Notes: a model not told the origin generated them from the letters alone. A stretch of 64,000 nucleotides of DNA from Aquimarina sp. TRL1 (GCF_013365535.1 NZ_CP053590.1:3462501-3526500); one strand, 5' to 3'; positions 1-8,873 are shown, numbered from the stretch's first letter. Made by a program: numbers and translations.

Positions 1-230
1 AGCTTTGTACGCATCCCTTTTAGTCCTTCAATAGTAAAATGGTCTACAATGGGGTTGAATCCATATTCTTTTAGAGAACCATCATGCAACCTTACCCGTT
101 CGATTTCCCAATAACCGTTAATAAAAGGGATTAAGTCTTCAGGGTTTTTCCGGGAACAGCTACTGAATACCAATAGGAATATAGCAAAAAGGTATTGTAC
201 GCTGGTAGGGAGTATTGATTTGAATGTCAT
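1..230 (-). CDS. Lipoprotein, partial (left edge)
   Basis: Only the first 76 codons lie in the window; the gene leaves at the left edge. The N-terminus has a hydrophobic stretch (about residues 11-22) followed by a lipobox ending F-S-S-C with Cys25, so this is a probable lipoprotein anchored after signal peptidase II cleavage. The mature part begins with charged and aromatic residues typical of a small beta-rich lipocalin-like lipoprotein, but I cannot assign a family. The ATG lies 7 bp after the recF stop, so it is probably co-transcribed with recF. Confidence 0.6.
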   Translation of the reverse strand, partial: MTFKSILPTSVQYLFAIFLLVFSSCSRKNPEDLIPFINGYWEIERVRLHDGSLKEYGFNPIVDHFTIEGLKGMRTK

Positions 231-237
231 AAGGAGG

Positions 238-1317
238 CTATAGTTTGATGATTTTATACGATTGAGAAATTCTTTTGACAACGGTCTCCGTTCTTTCTGC
301 ATGAGTATCACTAATAAATAACTGTCCGAAATTTTGATCATCGACTAGTTTTACGATATGCTCTACTCGTTTTTCATCCAATTTGTCGAAAATATCATCT
401 AATAGAAGTAATGGGTTGACATTACTTTCTTTTTTTATAAAATCAAATTGGGCTAATTTAAGAGCAATTAGAAAAGACTTTTGTTGTCCCTGACTTCCAA
501 ACTTCTTAATGGGGTACGCTTCAATTTCAAAAGATAAATCATCTTTATGGGTACCCACGCTTGTGTATTGTAGTGCTCTGTCTTTTGCTATATTTTCCTC
601 CAATAAGTCGAGTAGTGGTTTATCAGAGAGTTTACTTTGGTAATGCAATGCTATTTTTTCTTTTCCAGAACTGATCATTTCATATCTGTTAATAAAGATA
701 GGCGTAAATATCTCTAAAAAGTTAGTGCGTTTTTCGTGGATAATAGAACCGTACTCATGAAGTTGCTGATTATAGATGTCGAGCGTAGTTGCGTCGAATG
801 TATGATTAGCAGCAAAATACTTTAGTAAAGAGTTACGCTGTGAAATGAGTTTCGCATACTTTAATAAGGTCGTTAGGTAGGTAGGGTCACTCTGAGAAAT
901 TACCCCATCTATAAACTTACGTCGTCCTTCACTACCTCCAGAAATTAAGTCTCTATCAGCAGGTGATATAATTACCAGAGGAAGAAACCCTATATGTTCG
1001 CTAAGAGTATCGTAAGTCTTTCCGTTTCTTTTAATGACTTTTTTTTGTCCTTTTTTGGTACTTACCGTAACTTTTTCATCACGTTCATTTTTTTGATATG
1101 CTCCTTCGATTAAGAAAAAATCAGTTCCGTGTTTTATATTCTGACTCGTGATAGGATTAAAGTAGCTTTTACCAAAAGACAGGTGATAAATGGCATCCAG
1201 AACATTTGTTTTTCCAACCCCATTATTCCCAACAAGGCAGTTTATCTTCTCGTCAAAATCAAAATTAATCGACTCAAAATTTTTATAATTTAATAAGGAC
1301 AGGGATTTTAGAATCAT
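238..1317 (-). CDS. recF: DNA replication and repair protein RecF
   Basis: RecF is an SMC-like ATPase that binds gapped DNA and helps load RecA through RecFOR in recombinational repair. The 359-residue length is normal for the family. The N-terminus has the RecF core with Walker A G-N-N-G-V-G-K-T at residues 30-37, and the C-terminus has the ABC-type signature region (S-G-G-S-E-G-R-R-K, about residue 127) and Walker B L-L-L-D-D-I-F near residue 303. The gene is divergent from the TPR gene on its right; a loose promoter core TATCTTTTG (minus strand, 1332-1340) sits just upstream of the ATG. A lipoprotein gene follows 7 bp after the stop. Confidence 0.97.
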   Translation of the reverse strand: MILKSLSLLNYKNFESINFDFDEKINCLVGNNGVGKTNVLDAIYHLSFGKSYFNPITSQNIKHGTDFFLIEGAYQKNERDEKVTVSTKKGQKKVIKRNGKTYDTLSEHIGFLPLVIISPADRDLISGGSEGRRKFIDGVISQSDPTYLTTLLKYAKLISQRNSLLKYFAANHTFDATTLDIYNQQLHEYGSIIHEKRTNFLEIFTPIFINRYEMISSGKEKIALHYQSKLSDKPLLDLLEENIAKDRALQYTSVGTHKDDLSFEIEAYPIKKFGSQGQQKSFLIALKLAQFDFIKKESNVNPLLLLDDIFDKLDEKRVEHIVKLVDDQNFGQLFISDTHAERTETVVKRISQSYKIIKL

Positions 1318-1425
1318 AAATTTTTAACATTCAAAAGATAAGAACCTTTGTGAAGTATTTAAATTACGAGCGCAAAATATTGAAAAATATCAAATATTTT
1401 CGCTTTTAATTATGAATAAAAATTT

Positions 1426-1433
1426 TATTTTTG
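1426..1433 (+). promoter_or_regulatory. Promoter -7 element (TATTTTTG)
   Basis: An exact match to the Bacteroidota sigma-A -7 consensus TAnnTTTG lies 21 bp before the ATG at 1455. Because transcription would begin near 1440, an in-frame TTG at 1431 cannot be the start codon, which fixes the TPR gene start at 1455. No clear -33 TTG element is visible. Confidence 0.6.
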
Positions 1434-1454
1434 CGCTTACCTAAAACTAAACTC

Positions 1455-2228
1455 ATGGCAACTTATAAAAAACGAGGATATAAACCAAAGAATAAAGTAG
1501 AAGAAGTAGAACAGGTAGAAGAGCAGTCGACTACTGCTGAAGTTTTTAATACTTTAGATGAAGGAGCCTCCAAAACAGAAGAGTGGGTAGCCAACAATCA
1601 GAAATATATTTTTATGGTAGTTGGAGCTATTGCAATAGTAGTATTGGGGTATCTTGGTTTTCAAAAGTTTATTCAAGAACCAAAAGAGCAAACAGCAGCC
1701 AATGAAATGTTTCAGGCTCAGAAGTACTTTGATGATGCCTTGACAGGAAATACAGCCGTTCGTGACTCTCTTTTTAATCTAGCATTAAACGGAAGTAATG
1801 GGCAGTACGGATTCTTGAGTATTATTGAAGAATACGGAGGGACAAAAGCTGCAAACTTATCAAGCTACTATGCAGGTGTTTGTTATTTGAAAACAAAAGA
1901 ATATCAAAAAGCAATTGATCATCTGGATAAGTTTGATGGAGGAGGAGAAGTGTTAGGACCTTTAGCTCTTGGGGTTATAGGAGATTCTTTCTCTGAACTA
2001 GGACAATTAGACGATGCGTTATCATACTATGAAAAAGCAGCAAAGTCAAAAAGTAATGACTACACAGCACCTAGGTTTTTATTAAAATCAGCAATTACTG
2101 CAATTGAATTAGGAAAAGCTGATGTAGCTATCACTCATTTAAATAGAATAAAAGAAGAGTTTTCTAAAAGTATAGAAGCAAATCAGGTAGATGTACACTT
2201 AGGGCGTGCAGAAGCTATGCTTAATTAG
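1455..2228 (+). CDS. Membrane-anchored tetratricopeptide protein
   Basis: A 257-residue protein with a very charged cytoplasmic N-terminus rich in Lys and Glu, a single membrane segment at about residues 51-70, and a C-terminal helical-repeat region resembling TPR_21/YfgM-like proteins (YfgM assists periplasmic chaperone traffic at the Sec translocon in E. coli). Repeats of the A-x-x-Y-Y-x-x-A type are visible near residues 140 and 190. The start at 1455 (M-A-T-Y-K-K) is chosen because an upstream in-frame TTG lies inside the promoter element. ribH follows after 120 bp. The function is inferred only from architecture. Confidence 0.85.
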   Translation: MATYKKRGYKPKNKVEEVEQVEEQSTTAEVFNTLDEGASKTEEWVANNQKYIFMVVGAIAIVVLGYLGFQKFIQEPKEQTAANEMFQAQKYFDDALTGNTAVRDSLFNLALNGSNGQYGFLSIIEEYGGTKAANLSSYYAGVCYLKTKEYQKAIDHLDKFDGGGEVLGPLALGVIGDSFSELGQLDDALSYYEKAAKSKSNDYTAPRFLLKSAITAIELGKADVAITHLNRIKEEFSKSIEANQVDVHLGRAEAMLN

Positions 2229-2297
2229 AAAATAATGTAGTAGATCCTCATTTGTAGAGATACATGACATGAGGTATTACATAGATATGAATTTTAA

Positions 2298-2319
2298 TTT
2301 CGGAAATTATATTCCGAAA
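2298..2319 (+). promoter_or_regulatory. Perfect hairpin/operator upstream of ribH
   Basis: Arms TTTCGGAA (2298-2305) and TTCCGAAA (2312-2319) form a perfect 8-bp inverted repeat around a 6-base AT spacer, ending 29 bp before the ribH start codon. It has no T-tract, so it reads as an operator or 5'-UTR hairpin rather than a terminator. It is not an FMN riboswitch, which would be far larger. Confidence 0.35.
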
Positions 2320-2348
2320 CATTCAAATCTCGATGACCGAGTAAATAT

Positions 2349-2846
2349 ATGGCTACAGAAAATAAAAATTTATCAAATTACGATAAAGCAACAATCCCAA
2401 ATTCGAAGGACTTTCGGTTTGGGATTGTTGTTTCAGAATGGAATGATGCAATAACAGAGGGGTTATTTCAGGGGGCTTTTGATGCACTTACAGATTGTGG
2501 AGTTCTTAAGGATAATATTGTCCGATGGAATGTTCCAGGGAGTTTTGAGCTTATCTACGGATGCAAAAAGATGAGAGAAAGTTATGATATGCTCGATGCA
2601 GTGATTGCTATTGGGAGTGTGATACAGGGAGAGACGAAGCACTTTGATTATGTGTGCGAAGGAGTTACCCATGGGATTAAGGATCTAAATATACAGGGGG
2701 ATATTCCGGTTATTTTTTGTGTGTTGACTGATAATACATTACAGCAATCTATAGATCGTTCTGGAGGAAAACATGGAAATAAAGGAACGGAGGCAGCAAT
2801 TGCCGCTATAAAAATGGCACAGTTGAGAAAAGAAGCTACGTTTTAA
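2349..2846 (+). CDS. ribH: 6,7-dimethyl-8-ribityllumazine synthase
   Basis: Condenses 5-amino-6-ribitylamino-uracil with 3,4-dihydroxy-2-butanone 4-phosphate, the penultimate step of riboflavin synthesis; the enzyme forms an icosahedral or pentameric cytoplasmic assembly. The 165-residue protein has the substrate-binding aromatic S-E-W-N-D (Trp31), V-P-G-S-F-E at residues 62-67, and G-E-T-K-H-F-D-Y with catalytic His98, then the phosphate-binding G-N-K-G segment near the C-terminus. No other rib genes are in the window, so the pathway is dispersed. A short inverted repeat precedes the gene. Confidence 0.97.
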   Translation: MATENKNLSNYDKATIPNSKDFRFGIVVSEWNDAITEGLFQGAFDALTDCGVLKDNIVRWNVPGSFELIYGCKKMRESYDMLDAVIAIGSVIQGETKHFDYVCEGVTHGIKDLNIQGDIPVIFCVLTDNTLQQSIDRSGGKHGNKGTEAAIAAIKMAQLRKEATF

Positions 2847-2948
2847 TTCAATTTTGGTGGTAGAATACCAAATGCGGCATTATCCTTGTTGTTAATATTT
2901 CACAAGGTATTGTGTTTCTAAATCCTTTAGAAAACAATGCTTTTTGAG

Positions 2949-2956
2949 TATATTTG
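2949..2956 (+). promoter_or_regulatory. Promoter -7 element (TATATTTG)
   Basis: An exact TAnnTTTG match, 28 bp upstream of the ATG at 2985. A purine-rich GAGAGGAG lies 6 bp before that ATG. This is the likely promoter for the small membrane protein, mutL and the genes packed behind them. Confidence 0.55.
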
Positions 2957-2984
2957 AATCATACAAAAAAGAGAGGAGTAGCGC

Positions 2985-3278
2985 ATGAAAGTAAATATCC
3001 TAAAAAAGAAAGAAAACAGAAGGTTTAATTATACCCCCAGATATTACAAAGGCAAGAGCGAGGGGAATATTTATGATTTTGAAAACAGGATTGTAAAATA
3101 TCGTGAAACTACCAACTCTAGCGATTTTGGTGCGCAATGGTCGGAAGCCAGAAAAGCAAGTCGCCATAGAGGAAATAGAGAAATTAATAGGCGTGTTATC
3201 TATATAGCGCTGATATTGATTTTTATCTTTTTGTATTTAATAGATTTTGATTTATCCATTTTTAGTGCGCGACGATAG
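2985..3278 (+). CDS. Small membrane protein of the ribH-mutL interval
   Basis: A 97-residue protein with a basic N-terminal half containing R-R-F-N-Y-T-P-R-Y-Y-K and a hydrophobic C-terminal helix at about residues 70-90. A protein with this N-terminal motif is, as I recall, conserved between ribH and mutL in flavobacteria and is sometimes labelled 'riboflavin synthase subunit beta'; nothing in the sequence resembles a riboflavin enzyme, so I regard that name as carried over from the neighbour. Its TAG stop directly abuts the mutL ATG with no spacer, suggesting translational coupling to mutL. It has its own promoter and ribosome-binding site. Confidence 0.85.
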   Translation: MKVNILKKKENRRFNYTPRYYKGKSEGNIYDFENRIVKYRETTNSSDFGAQWSEARKASRHRGNREINRRVIYIALILIFIFLYLIDFDLSIFSARR

Positions 3279-5210
3279 ATGTCTGATATTATTCAATTAT
3301 TACCTGACCATGTAGCGAATCAAATTGCCGCAGGAGAAGTGGTGCAACGCCCGGCTTCAGTGGTAAAAGAACTTCTGGAAAATGCTATTGATGCGAAGGC
3401 AAGCAGTATAAAACTAATTGTAAAAGAAGCAGGAAAAACCCTGATCCAGATTATTGATGATGGAGTGGGGATGAGTGTTACGGATGCGCGAATGAGTTTC
3501 GAGCGTCATGCAACTTCCAAAATAAGAAAAGCAGAAGACCTTTTTGATCTCACTACTAAAGGATTTAGAGGAGAAGCGCTAGCCTCTATAGCGGCGATAG
3601 CCCATGTAGAATTAAAAACAGCAAGAGCAGAAGATGAAGTAGGAACAGAAATTAAAATTGAAGGAGGTAAAGTTATTGCTCAGGAAGCTTGTGTTACACC
3701 TCAGGGGACCTCAATTAGTGTTAAAAATCTGTTTTATAATATTCCGGCAAGAAGGAACTTTCTAAAATCTAATTCAGTAGAATTACGGCATATTATTGAT
3801 GAGTTTCACCGGGTAGCTATGGTACACCCGGATATTAAATTCGAAATGTATCACAATAATACAGAGGTGTTTAGTTTGCCAGGGTCTAATCAACGCCAGC
3901 GTATCGTTCGGATTTTTGGAGGAAAAACCAATGAAAAATTAGTGCCAATACAAGAAGAAACTGATTTGGTAACGATCACTGGTTTTGTAGGAAAACCACA
4001 GTTTGCTAAACGAACCAGAGGAGAGCAATTCTTTTTTGTAAATGATCGTTTTATAAAAAGTGCATACCTAAACCATGCGGTGAACTCTGCATTTGAAGGA
4101 CTGCTAAAAGAAAAAACACATCCGAGTTATTTTATTTACCTGCAGGTGGATCCAAAATCTATTGATATTAATATTCATCCTACAAAAACAGAAATAAAAT
4201 TTGATGATGAGCATTCTTTATATGCAATGTTGCGATCTACTATTAAGCATAGCTTAGGACAGTTTAATGTAGCTCCAGTATTGGATTTTGATAGAGATGC
4301 TTCCATGGATACTCCGTATGAATATAAGGATAAGGCGATCAAAAATCCGGTTATTGAAGTGGATCGTAGTTTTAATCCATTTAAAGAAGAGGGATCTTTT
4401 TCTTCTGTTCAACATACATCGTCATCGGAGCCGGTGACAAAATCGTCTTCTTTTTCGAAGAATACAGAAAAGAGTTCCTTCCCTGTGTTCAAAAAAGAGA
4501 AAACAGCCGACTGGGAGAATTTATATGTGGGATTGGAAAATGTAGAAGCAGCTGAGTCATCCGGAGAAGAAGAGAAAGTATCTTCTATACAATATGAAAG
4601 TACTGCTGTAACAGGTTCTCTTTTTGAAAATGATACAGTAACTTCGCAGGATACCAATGCGACCTATCAATTAAGGAGAAAATATATTGTTACTACGATC
4701 AAAAGTGGTATGATTATTATCCATCAGCACCGGGCACACCAGCGGATATTATACGAAGAGTTACTGAAAGATATTACTATGGCAAATGCAGTAAGTCAGC
4801 AATTGTTATTTCCTCTTCAGTTATCATTTTCTATTCAGGAGGTAGAAACCTTACAAACAATAAAAGAACAATTAGAAAATACAGGTTTTGTTTTTGGGGA
4901 AATAAAAAAAGAAGAAGTAGAGATTAAAGGAATTCCTACAGCTGTAACAGAAAGTGAAGTTTCTGTATTGTTAGAGCAGCTGATAGGGGACTTAGAAAAT
5001 GAAGTGCCGGATAGTGGATTCTCTCAGACAGATGTATTAGCTAGGTCTATGGCTAAAAGTATTGCGGTCAGAACAGGAGTGAATCTGGAAGAAGAGCAGT
5101 TGCAGCACATTGTTAATAGTCTTTTTGCATGTACGGAACCTTCCGTAACACCAGATAATAAGGCTACATTCATCACGTTAACCTTAGACGAAATAGATAA
5201 GAAGTTTTAG
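3279..5210 (+). CDS. mutL: DNA mismatch repair protein MutL
   Basis: A GHKL ATPase that links MutS mismatch recognition to strand removal. The N-terminal ATPase is intact: Glu31 and Asn35 in E-L-L-E-N-A-I-D-A, D-D-G-V-G-M near residue 61, and G-F-R-G-E-A-L-A near residue 97. A transducer domain and a Ser/Glu-rich linker (about 340-460) follow, then the dimerisation domain. The nuclease motif expected in organisms without MutH, DQHA(X)2E(X)4E, reads H482-Q-H-R-A-H-Q488-R-I-L-Y-E493, so the Asp and first Glu ligands are replaced. The distal C-P-H-G-R-P-type motif is likewise changed (C618-T-E-P). The 643-residue length is normal. The gene leads a run continuing into the rhomboid genes. Confidence 0.97.
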   Translation: MSDIIQLLPDHVANQIAAGEVVQRPASVVKELLENAIDAKASSIKLIVKEAGKTLIQIIDDGVGMSVTDARMSFERHATSKIRKAEDLFDLTTKGFRGEALASIAAIAHVELKTARAEDEVGTEIKIEGGKVIAQEACVTPQGTSISVKNLFYNIPARRNFLKSNSVELRHIIDEFHRVAMVHPDIKFEMYHNNTEVFSLPGSNQRQRIVRIFGGKTNEKLVPIQEETDLVTITGFVGKPQFAKRTRGEQFFFVNDRFIKSAYLNHAVNSAFEGLLKEKTHPSYFIYLQVDPKSIDINIHPTKTEIKFDDEHSLYAMLRSTIKHSLGQFNVAPVLDFDRDASMDTPYEYKDKAIKNPVIEVDRSFNPFKEEGSFSSVQHTSSSEPVTKSSSFSKNTEKSSFPVFKKEKTADWENLYVGLENVEAAESSGEEEKVSSIQYESTAVTGSLFENDTVTSQDTNATYQLRRKYIVTTIKSGMIIIHQHRAHQRILYEELLKDITMANAVSQQLLFPLQLSFSIQEVETLQTIKEQLENTGFVFGEIKKEEVEIKGIPTAVTESEVSVLLEQLIGDLENEVPDSGFSQTDVLARSMAKSIAVRTGVNLEEEQLQHIVNSLFACTEPSVTPDNKATFITLTLDEIDKKF

Positions 5211-5216
5211 AAAAAT

Positions 5217-5969
5217 ATGGGAAGAATTACAGATACGGTAAAAACCATCTTGATTATTAATATCATTTTTTTTATAGGTTCGCTGACCCTGGGGGATGCA
5301 GCGTATAATTTATTTGCCTTGTGGTTTCCTAAAAATTCAAGTTTTCAGATTTGGCAGTTGCTTACTCATATGTTTATGCATGGGAGTGCGGGGCATATCT
5401 TCTTTAATATGTTTGCGCTGTATATGTTTGGAAGTCATTTGGAGCATACCATTGGTCAGAATAAGTTTTTGTTCATTTACTTCTCAGCAGGTTTAGGAGC
5501 GGTTGCATTTCAGATTCTTTTTACCTATTTTCAGTTTATGCCAGGATATCAGGCTTATATGGATGCAGGCTTATCTGACGCAGAAGTTATTAAGTTTATA
5601 GAAGATGCATTAGCTAAAGGGCGATTTAGTGTGTATCCGCAGATTCCACAAGAAGTAACTAATACAATGATTACATCGTATCAAACGCCTATGGTGGGAG
5701 CTTCTGGTGCCATCTTTGGAGTACTGGCAGCTTTTGCGGTACTATATCCGAATTTACCCTTGTATATTATGTTTATCCCTATTCCGATAAAAGCAAAATA
5801 TCTCATCGGAGGCTATTTTCTATTGGATCTATATGCAGGAATCACGGGGCAGGCAATTTTAGGTCCTTCGAATGTTGCGCATTGGGCGCATATCGGGGGA
5901 GCAGTATTAGGGTTTATTATTATGTGGTACTGGAAAAAGAATTCTTTTAATCAAAATAGATGGAACTAA
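5217..5969 (+). CDS. Rhomboid family intramembrane serine protease
   Basis: A 250-residue polytopic protein of the GlpG/rhomboid clan, which cleaves transmembrane segments inside the bilayer. The catalytic dyad is visible: Ser163 in G-A-S-G-A-I-F-G and His225 in A-H-I-G-G-A, with the conserved H-x-x-x-N helix (H-I-F-F-N, residues 60-64). A long insertion (about 105-155) separates the early helices from the active-site helix. It starts 6 bp after mutL and is followed one base later by a second rhomboid gene. The substrate is unknown. Confidence 0.93.
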   Translation: MGRITDTVKTILIINIIFFIGSLTLGDAAYNLFALWFPKNSSFQIWQLLTHMFMHGSAGHIFFNMFALYMFGSHLEHTIGQNKFLFIYFSAGLGAVAFQILFTYFQFMPGYQAYMDAGLSDAEVIKFIEDALAKGRFSVYPQIPQEVTNTMITSYQTPMVGASGAIFGVLAAFAVLYPNLPLYIMFIPIPIKAKYLIGGYFLLDLYAGITGQAILGPSNVAHWAHIGGAVLGFIIMWYWKKNSFNQNRWN

Positions 5970-5970
5970 T

Positions 5971-6861
5971 ATGGCGCTACTCGATGATTTAAAGCGTAAG
6001 TATAGTCTGGCGTCTATGTCAGAAAGACTGATAGCAATCAATCTAATCATTTTTGTGTGTTATCATTTGATAAATACGTCACTGCGTTTATTTCAGGTAA
6101 AAGCTTTTGATTTGAATACCTGGCTGGCATTTCCGCAAGAAGTTTCGGAATTGTTGATAAAGCCATGGACACTGTTTAGTTATGCGTTTTTTCATGAAGG
6201 ATTATGGCATATTTTGTTGAATATGATAGTATTTCATTTTTCTGCTAGATTTTTTAGTACTTATTTTTCGGGAAAACGTTTGTTGACGGTCTATTTGCTT
6301 GGAGGCGTTTGTGGGGCTGTTCTGTTTTCATTGGCATATGGAGTGTTTCCTCTTTTTGAATCGATATCGGCAAACAACCTCAGAGGTGCTTCAGGAGCTA
6401 TTATGGCTGTGATGTTTGTTGTGGTAGGCTATGCCCCGCATCTGAAAGTACGATTGTTTTTTTTAGGAGAAATTAGTTTTTGGTGGATTGCCTTGTTTTT
6501 TGTGATGCAGGATATTATAAGTATTCCTACTATGGAAAATTCAGGAGGTAATTTTGCTCATTTAGGAGGGGCTCTTTTTGGATATATCTATGCGTTGCAA
6601 TTAAAGAAAGGAAATGATATTGGAGCTTGGTTTGAGAAATGGATGGATAGTTTGGTAAGCTTTTTTAAACCGAAAAAGAAAAGTCCGTTAAAAACAGTGC
6701 ACAAAACTCATAAAACATCTAAAAATACTTCTCGAAGCTCAAGAGCTGAACGTCCAAATCAAAAAGAAATAGATGCGATTTTGGATAAAATAAGTAAGAG
6801 TGGGTACGAGAGTTTGACTAAAAAAGAAAAAGATCTTTTGTTTAAAGCAGGGAAAGAATAG
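5971..6861 (+). CDS. Second rhomboid protease with C-terminal tail domain
   Basis: A 296-residue rhomboid with its own dyad, Ser141 in G-A-S-G-A and His197 in A-H-L-G-G-A, and the H-I-L-L-N helix at residues 80-84. After the last membrane segment there is a basic linker (about 225-260) and a short conserved helical tail (E-I-D-A-I-L-D-K-I-S, residues 266-296), which I recognise as the DUF6576-type tail that often follows flavobacterial rhomboids. It begins one base after the preceding rhomboid stop, so the two are almost certainly co-translated. The tail is cytoplasmic and may bind a partner (inference). Confidence 0.92.
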   Translation: MALLDDLKRKYSLASMSERLIAINLIIFVCYHLINTSLRLFQVKAFDLNTWLAFPQEVSELLIKPWTLFSYAFFHEGLWHILLNMIVFHFSARFFSTYFSGKRLLTVYLLGGVCGAVLFSLAYGVFPLFESISANNLRGASGAIMAVMFVVVGYAPHLKVRLFFLGEISFWWIALFFVMQDIISIPTMENSGGNFAHLGGALFGYIYALQLKKGNDIGAWFEKWMDSLVSFFKPKKKSPLKTVHKTHKTSKNTSRSSRAERPNQKEIDAILDKISKSGYESLTKKEKDLLFKAGKE

Positions 6862-6864
6862 GGG

Positions 6865-7890
6865 ATGAGAAAACTATTCAATAAAATTATTTTTTTTGTG
6901 AATTCAATAGCAGCTTTTACGCTGTTATTGTCATATTTATTGCCGTATGTTTCTCCTAAGACATTTCCGTTATTGTCGGTTCTTAGTTTGGCAGTTCCTG
7001 TTCTGATCGTTATCAACGTACTCTTTTTTATGTATTGGGCAATTTTATTCAAGCGAAAGTTATTGTTGTCGTTGATTGTATTGCTGTTAGGGGTGTCTCA
7101 TGTGCGCTCTTTGTATAAAATTAAAGGAAAAGAAGTGAAAGAAGAGGCAGGGAACTCGCTTTCTTTGCTTAGTTATAATGTGCATAGTTTTAATCGTTTT
7201 CGCTGGATCGACTCAGATTCAATACCTGTAAATATTTCTCAGTTGGTGAAAGAGGTAAAACCAGATATTTTTTGCGCACAGGAATATTACGATAATCCGG
7301 ATATAGATTTTAGTCAGTATGCGCATAAGTATCAAATCTACAATAATGATAACGGAGAATTGGCACTGGTTATTTATACCAGATATCCAATTGTTCACAA
7401 AGGATCACTAAATCTGAAAAATACAGCGAATAACATCATTTTTGCGGATATAGCAATACCGAATGATACTGTACGGGTTTATAATGTGCATTTACAATCT
7501 CATAAGCTGAATTCGCAGATAGAGGATTTGGATCTCAACGAAGAAAACTCGGATAAGTTATTAAGGAGTATTCAGGTGTCGTTTAAAAAGCAACAAACCC
7601 AGGCAGAGAAATTAATGACGCATATGTCAGCTTCTCCTTATAAAAATATTATTATGGGTGACTTTAATAATACAGCTTATTCGTATGTATATGAAAAAAT
7701 CAAATCAAAAGGATTGAAAGATGCATATAAAGAAGCAGGAGAGGGGTTTGGTAAGACGTTTAAGTTTGATTTATTCCCGGCCAGAATAGACTTTATATTA
7801 GTTCCTGAGGAGTATGAGGTATTGAGTTTTAAAAGTGATACAAGAGAGTTTTCAGATCATTTCCCGATATTCTCAAGTGTAAAACTGTGA
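6865..7890 (+). CDS. Endonuclease/exonuclease/phosphatase family protein
   Basis: A 341-residue protein with two to three membrane helices in the first 85 residues followed by an EEP fold. Family motifs in order: L-S-Y-N-V-H-S-F, the metal-binding Glu in D-I-F-C-A-Q-E-Y, G-D-F-N-N-T in the middle, and I-D-F-I-L plus S-D-H-F-P at the end. EEP enzymes cut phosphodiesters in nucleic acids or lipids; the membrane anchor argues for a lipid or extracytoplasmic substrate, but this is inference. It is the last gene of the plus-strand run, 3 bp behind the second rhomboid, and converges with DUF6122 after 20 bp. Confidence 0.9.
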   Translation: MRKLFNKIIFFVNSIAAFTLLLSYLLPYVSPKTFPLLSVLSLAVPVLIVINVLFFMYWAILFKRKLLLSLIVLLLGVSHVRSLYKIKGKEVKEEAGNSLSLLSYNVHSFNRFRWIDSDSIPVNISQLVKEVKPDIFCAQEYYDNPDIDFSQYAHKYQIYNNDNGELALVIYTRYPIVHKGSLNLKNTANNIIFADIAIPNDTVRVYNVHLQSHKLNSQIEDLDLNEENSDKLLRSIQVSFKKQQTQAEKLMTHMSASPYKNIIMGDFNNTAYSYVYEKIKSKGLKDAYKEAGEGFGKTFKFDLFPARIDFILVPEEYEVLSFKSDTREFSDHFPIFSSVKL

Positions 7891-7910
7891 TCTTCTTCGC
7901 GTGTCATAGC

Positions 7911-8219
7911 TTACATCAACCAGCAATCTATTTGATCTGTGAGTATATGCCACAATAGAGAAAAACCTATGAGTCTGGTTTTTTTAAATGCGGTTAATAC
8001 GAAATATGAACCAATAGCGATGTATGTATGAAGGTAATGAAAGCCTACGCTACATCGGTTAGGGTCAAATACAGGATTAGCAAATAAGTGATCGAGATCA
8101 ATCAGCATGGCAGCTAAAAAAATAAGGTATGTTTTTTTCCATGTTTTTGGATACCATATAAGTGCAAAAAATACAGGGATGATAAAATGACAACCATAAT
8201 GGATTAGAAAACGTGTCAT
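7911..8219 (-). CDS. DUF6122 family membrane protein
   Basis: A 102-residue protein with three or four hydrophobic helices and conserved polar residues: H-Y-G-C-H-F near the start, an acidic M-L-I-D-L-D-H motif at about residues 38-44, and H-x-x-T-D-Q near the end. Its His/Asp pattern recalls membrane-bound hydrolases of the LexA-binding/metal-dependent type (DUF457-like), but the function is unknown. Its ATG overlaps the stop codon of the WbqC gene as TAATG, so the two are translationally coupled. Confidence 0.85.
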   Translation of the reverse strand: MTRFLIHYGCHFIIPVFFALIWYPKTWKKTYLIFLAAMLIDLDHLFANPVFDPNRCSVGFHYLHTYIAIGSYFVLTAFKKTRLIGFSLLWHILTDQIDCWLM

Positions 8220-8848
8220 TATGGGATAATCGGTTGGTTTTCTAAATAATGTAATGCATTAGGTCCTTCTGTGAATAGAAGATCTAGGATGCATAGATTA
8301 GGAATAAAACCGTGTTTCTCATTAAAGACCTGCGTATAGGGGGCTTGTTGGAAGCTTGTTTCTTTTTTCGCGTTTACAAGGGAACGTAAATCAATAGTAT
8401 CAGCAGTATCTTCTGCTAGAAAAGAAGTGGATTTTGTATATGCATAATCTAGCTGTAAACAATCAGTGATTACATCTATGCATTCGTAGTTAAAATCCAA
8501 AAGGAAATCTTTCTTTGTATGAAACAAAGGAGCAATGTCATCTTCGTAGAATTCAAAAAAGGGAGAAGTTCTATAGGCAGATTCTAATGATTTCCAGTGA
8601 TTTTTTTGCCAGGCAAAATCATTTTCAATCAGGATGTCTTTGTATTTTTTTCTTCCAATGTCCTTATTGTGTTTTGTAGGAATGCTCAAAAGAAGCTTGC
8701 CGTTAGCACCATAAACATGCATTCTGTTTCTATAGGTTTGTTTTTGGAAGTTATCTTCATTTTCAAAAATGATTTCCTTCGCCTGAGCTATAGCACTATA
8801 CTGTGCTATAGTTCCAAAATACATAGGATGTAAGATTATCTTTTTCAA
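8219..8848 (-). CDS. WbqC family protein
   Basis: A 209-residue WbqC-like protein. The family is found in polysaccharide and core clusters and is suspected of acting on nucleotide-sugar-linked substrates; the biochemistry is not settled. The N-terminal block H-P-M-Y-F-G-T-I-A-Q-Y and the later W-Q-K-N-H-W-K-S-L (about residues 80-90) are typical. It lies downstream of lepB and is coupled to DUF6122 by overlapping stop and start codons. A 122-bp inverted-repeat element separates it from lepB. Confidence 0.88.
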   Translation of the reverse strand: MKKIILHPMYFGTIAQYSAIAQAKEIIFENEDNFQKQTYRNRMHVYGANGKLLLSIPTKHNKDIGRKKYKDILIENDFAWQKNHWKSLESAYRTSPFFEFYEDDIAPLFHTKKDFLLDFNYECIDVITDCLQLDYAYTKSTSFLAEDTADTIDLRSLVNAKKETSFQQAPYTQVFNEKHGFIPNLCILDLLFTEGPNALHYLENQPIIP

Positions 8849-8873
8849 TTCTCTAAAAAATACAAAGATTAAA

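Noticed and set aside
2269..2454. 61-codon plus-strand frame before ribH
   Set aside because: It overlaps ribH in another frame and covers the leader; ribH is certain.
2985..3278. Naming this gene riboflavin synthase beta subunit
   Set aside because: The protein is a 97-residue membrane protein with no lumazine- or riboflavin-synthase motif; ribH next door is the real beta subunit/lumazine synthase.
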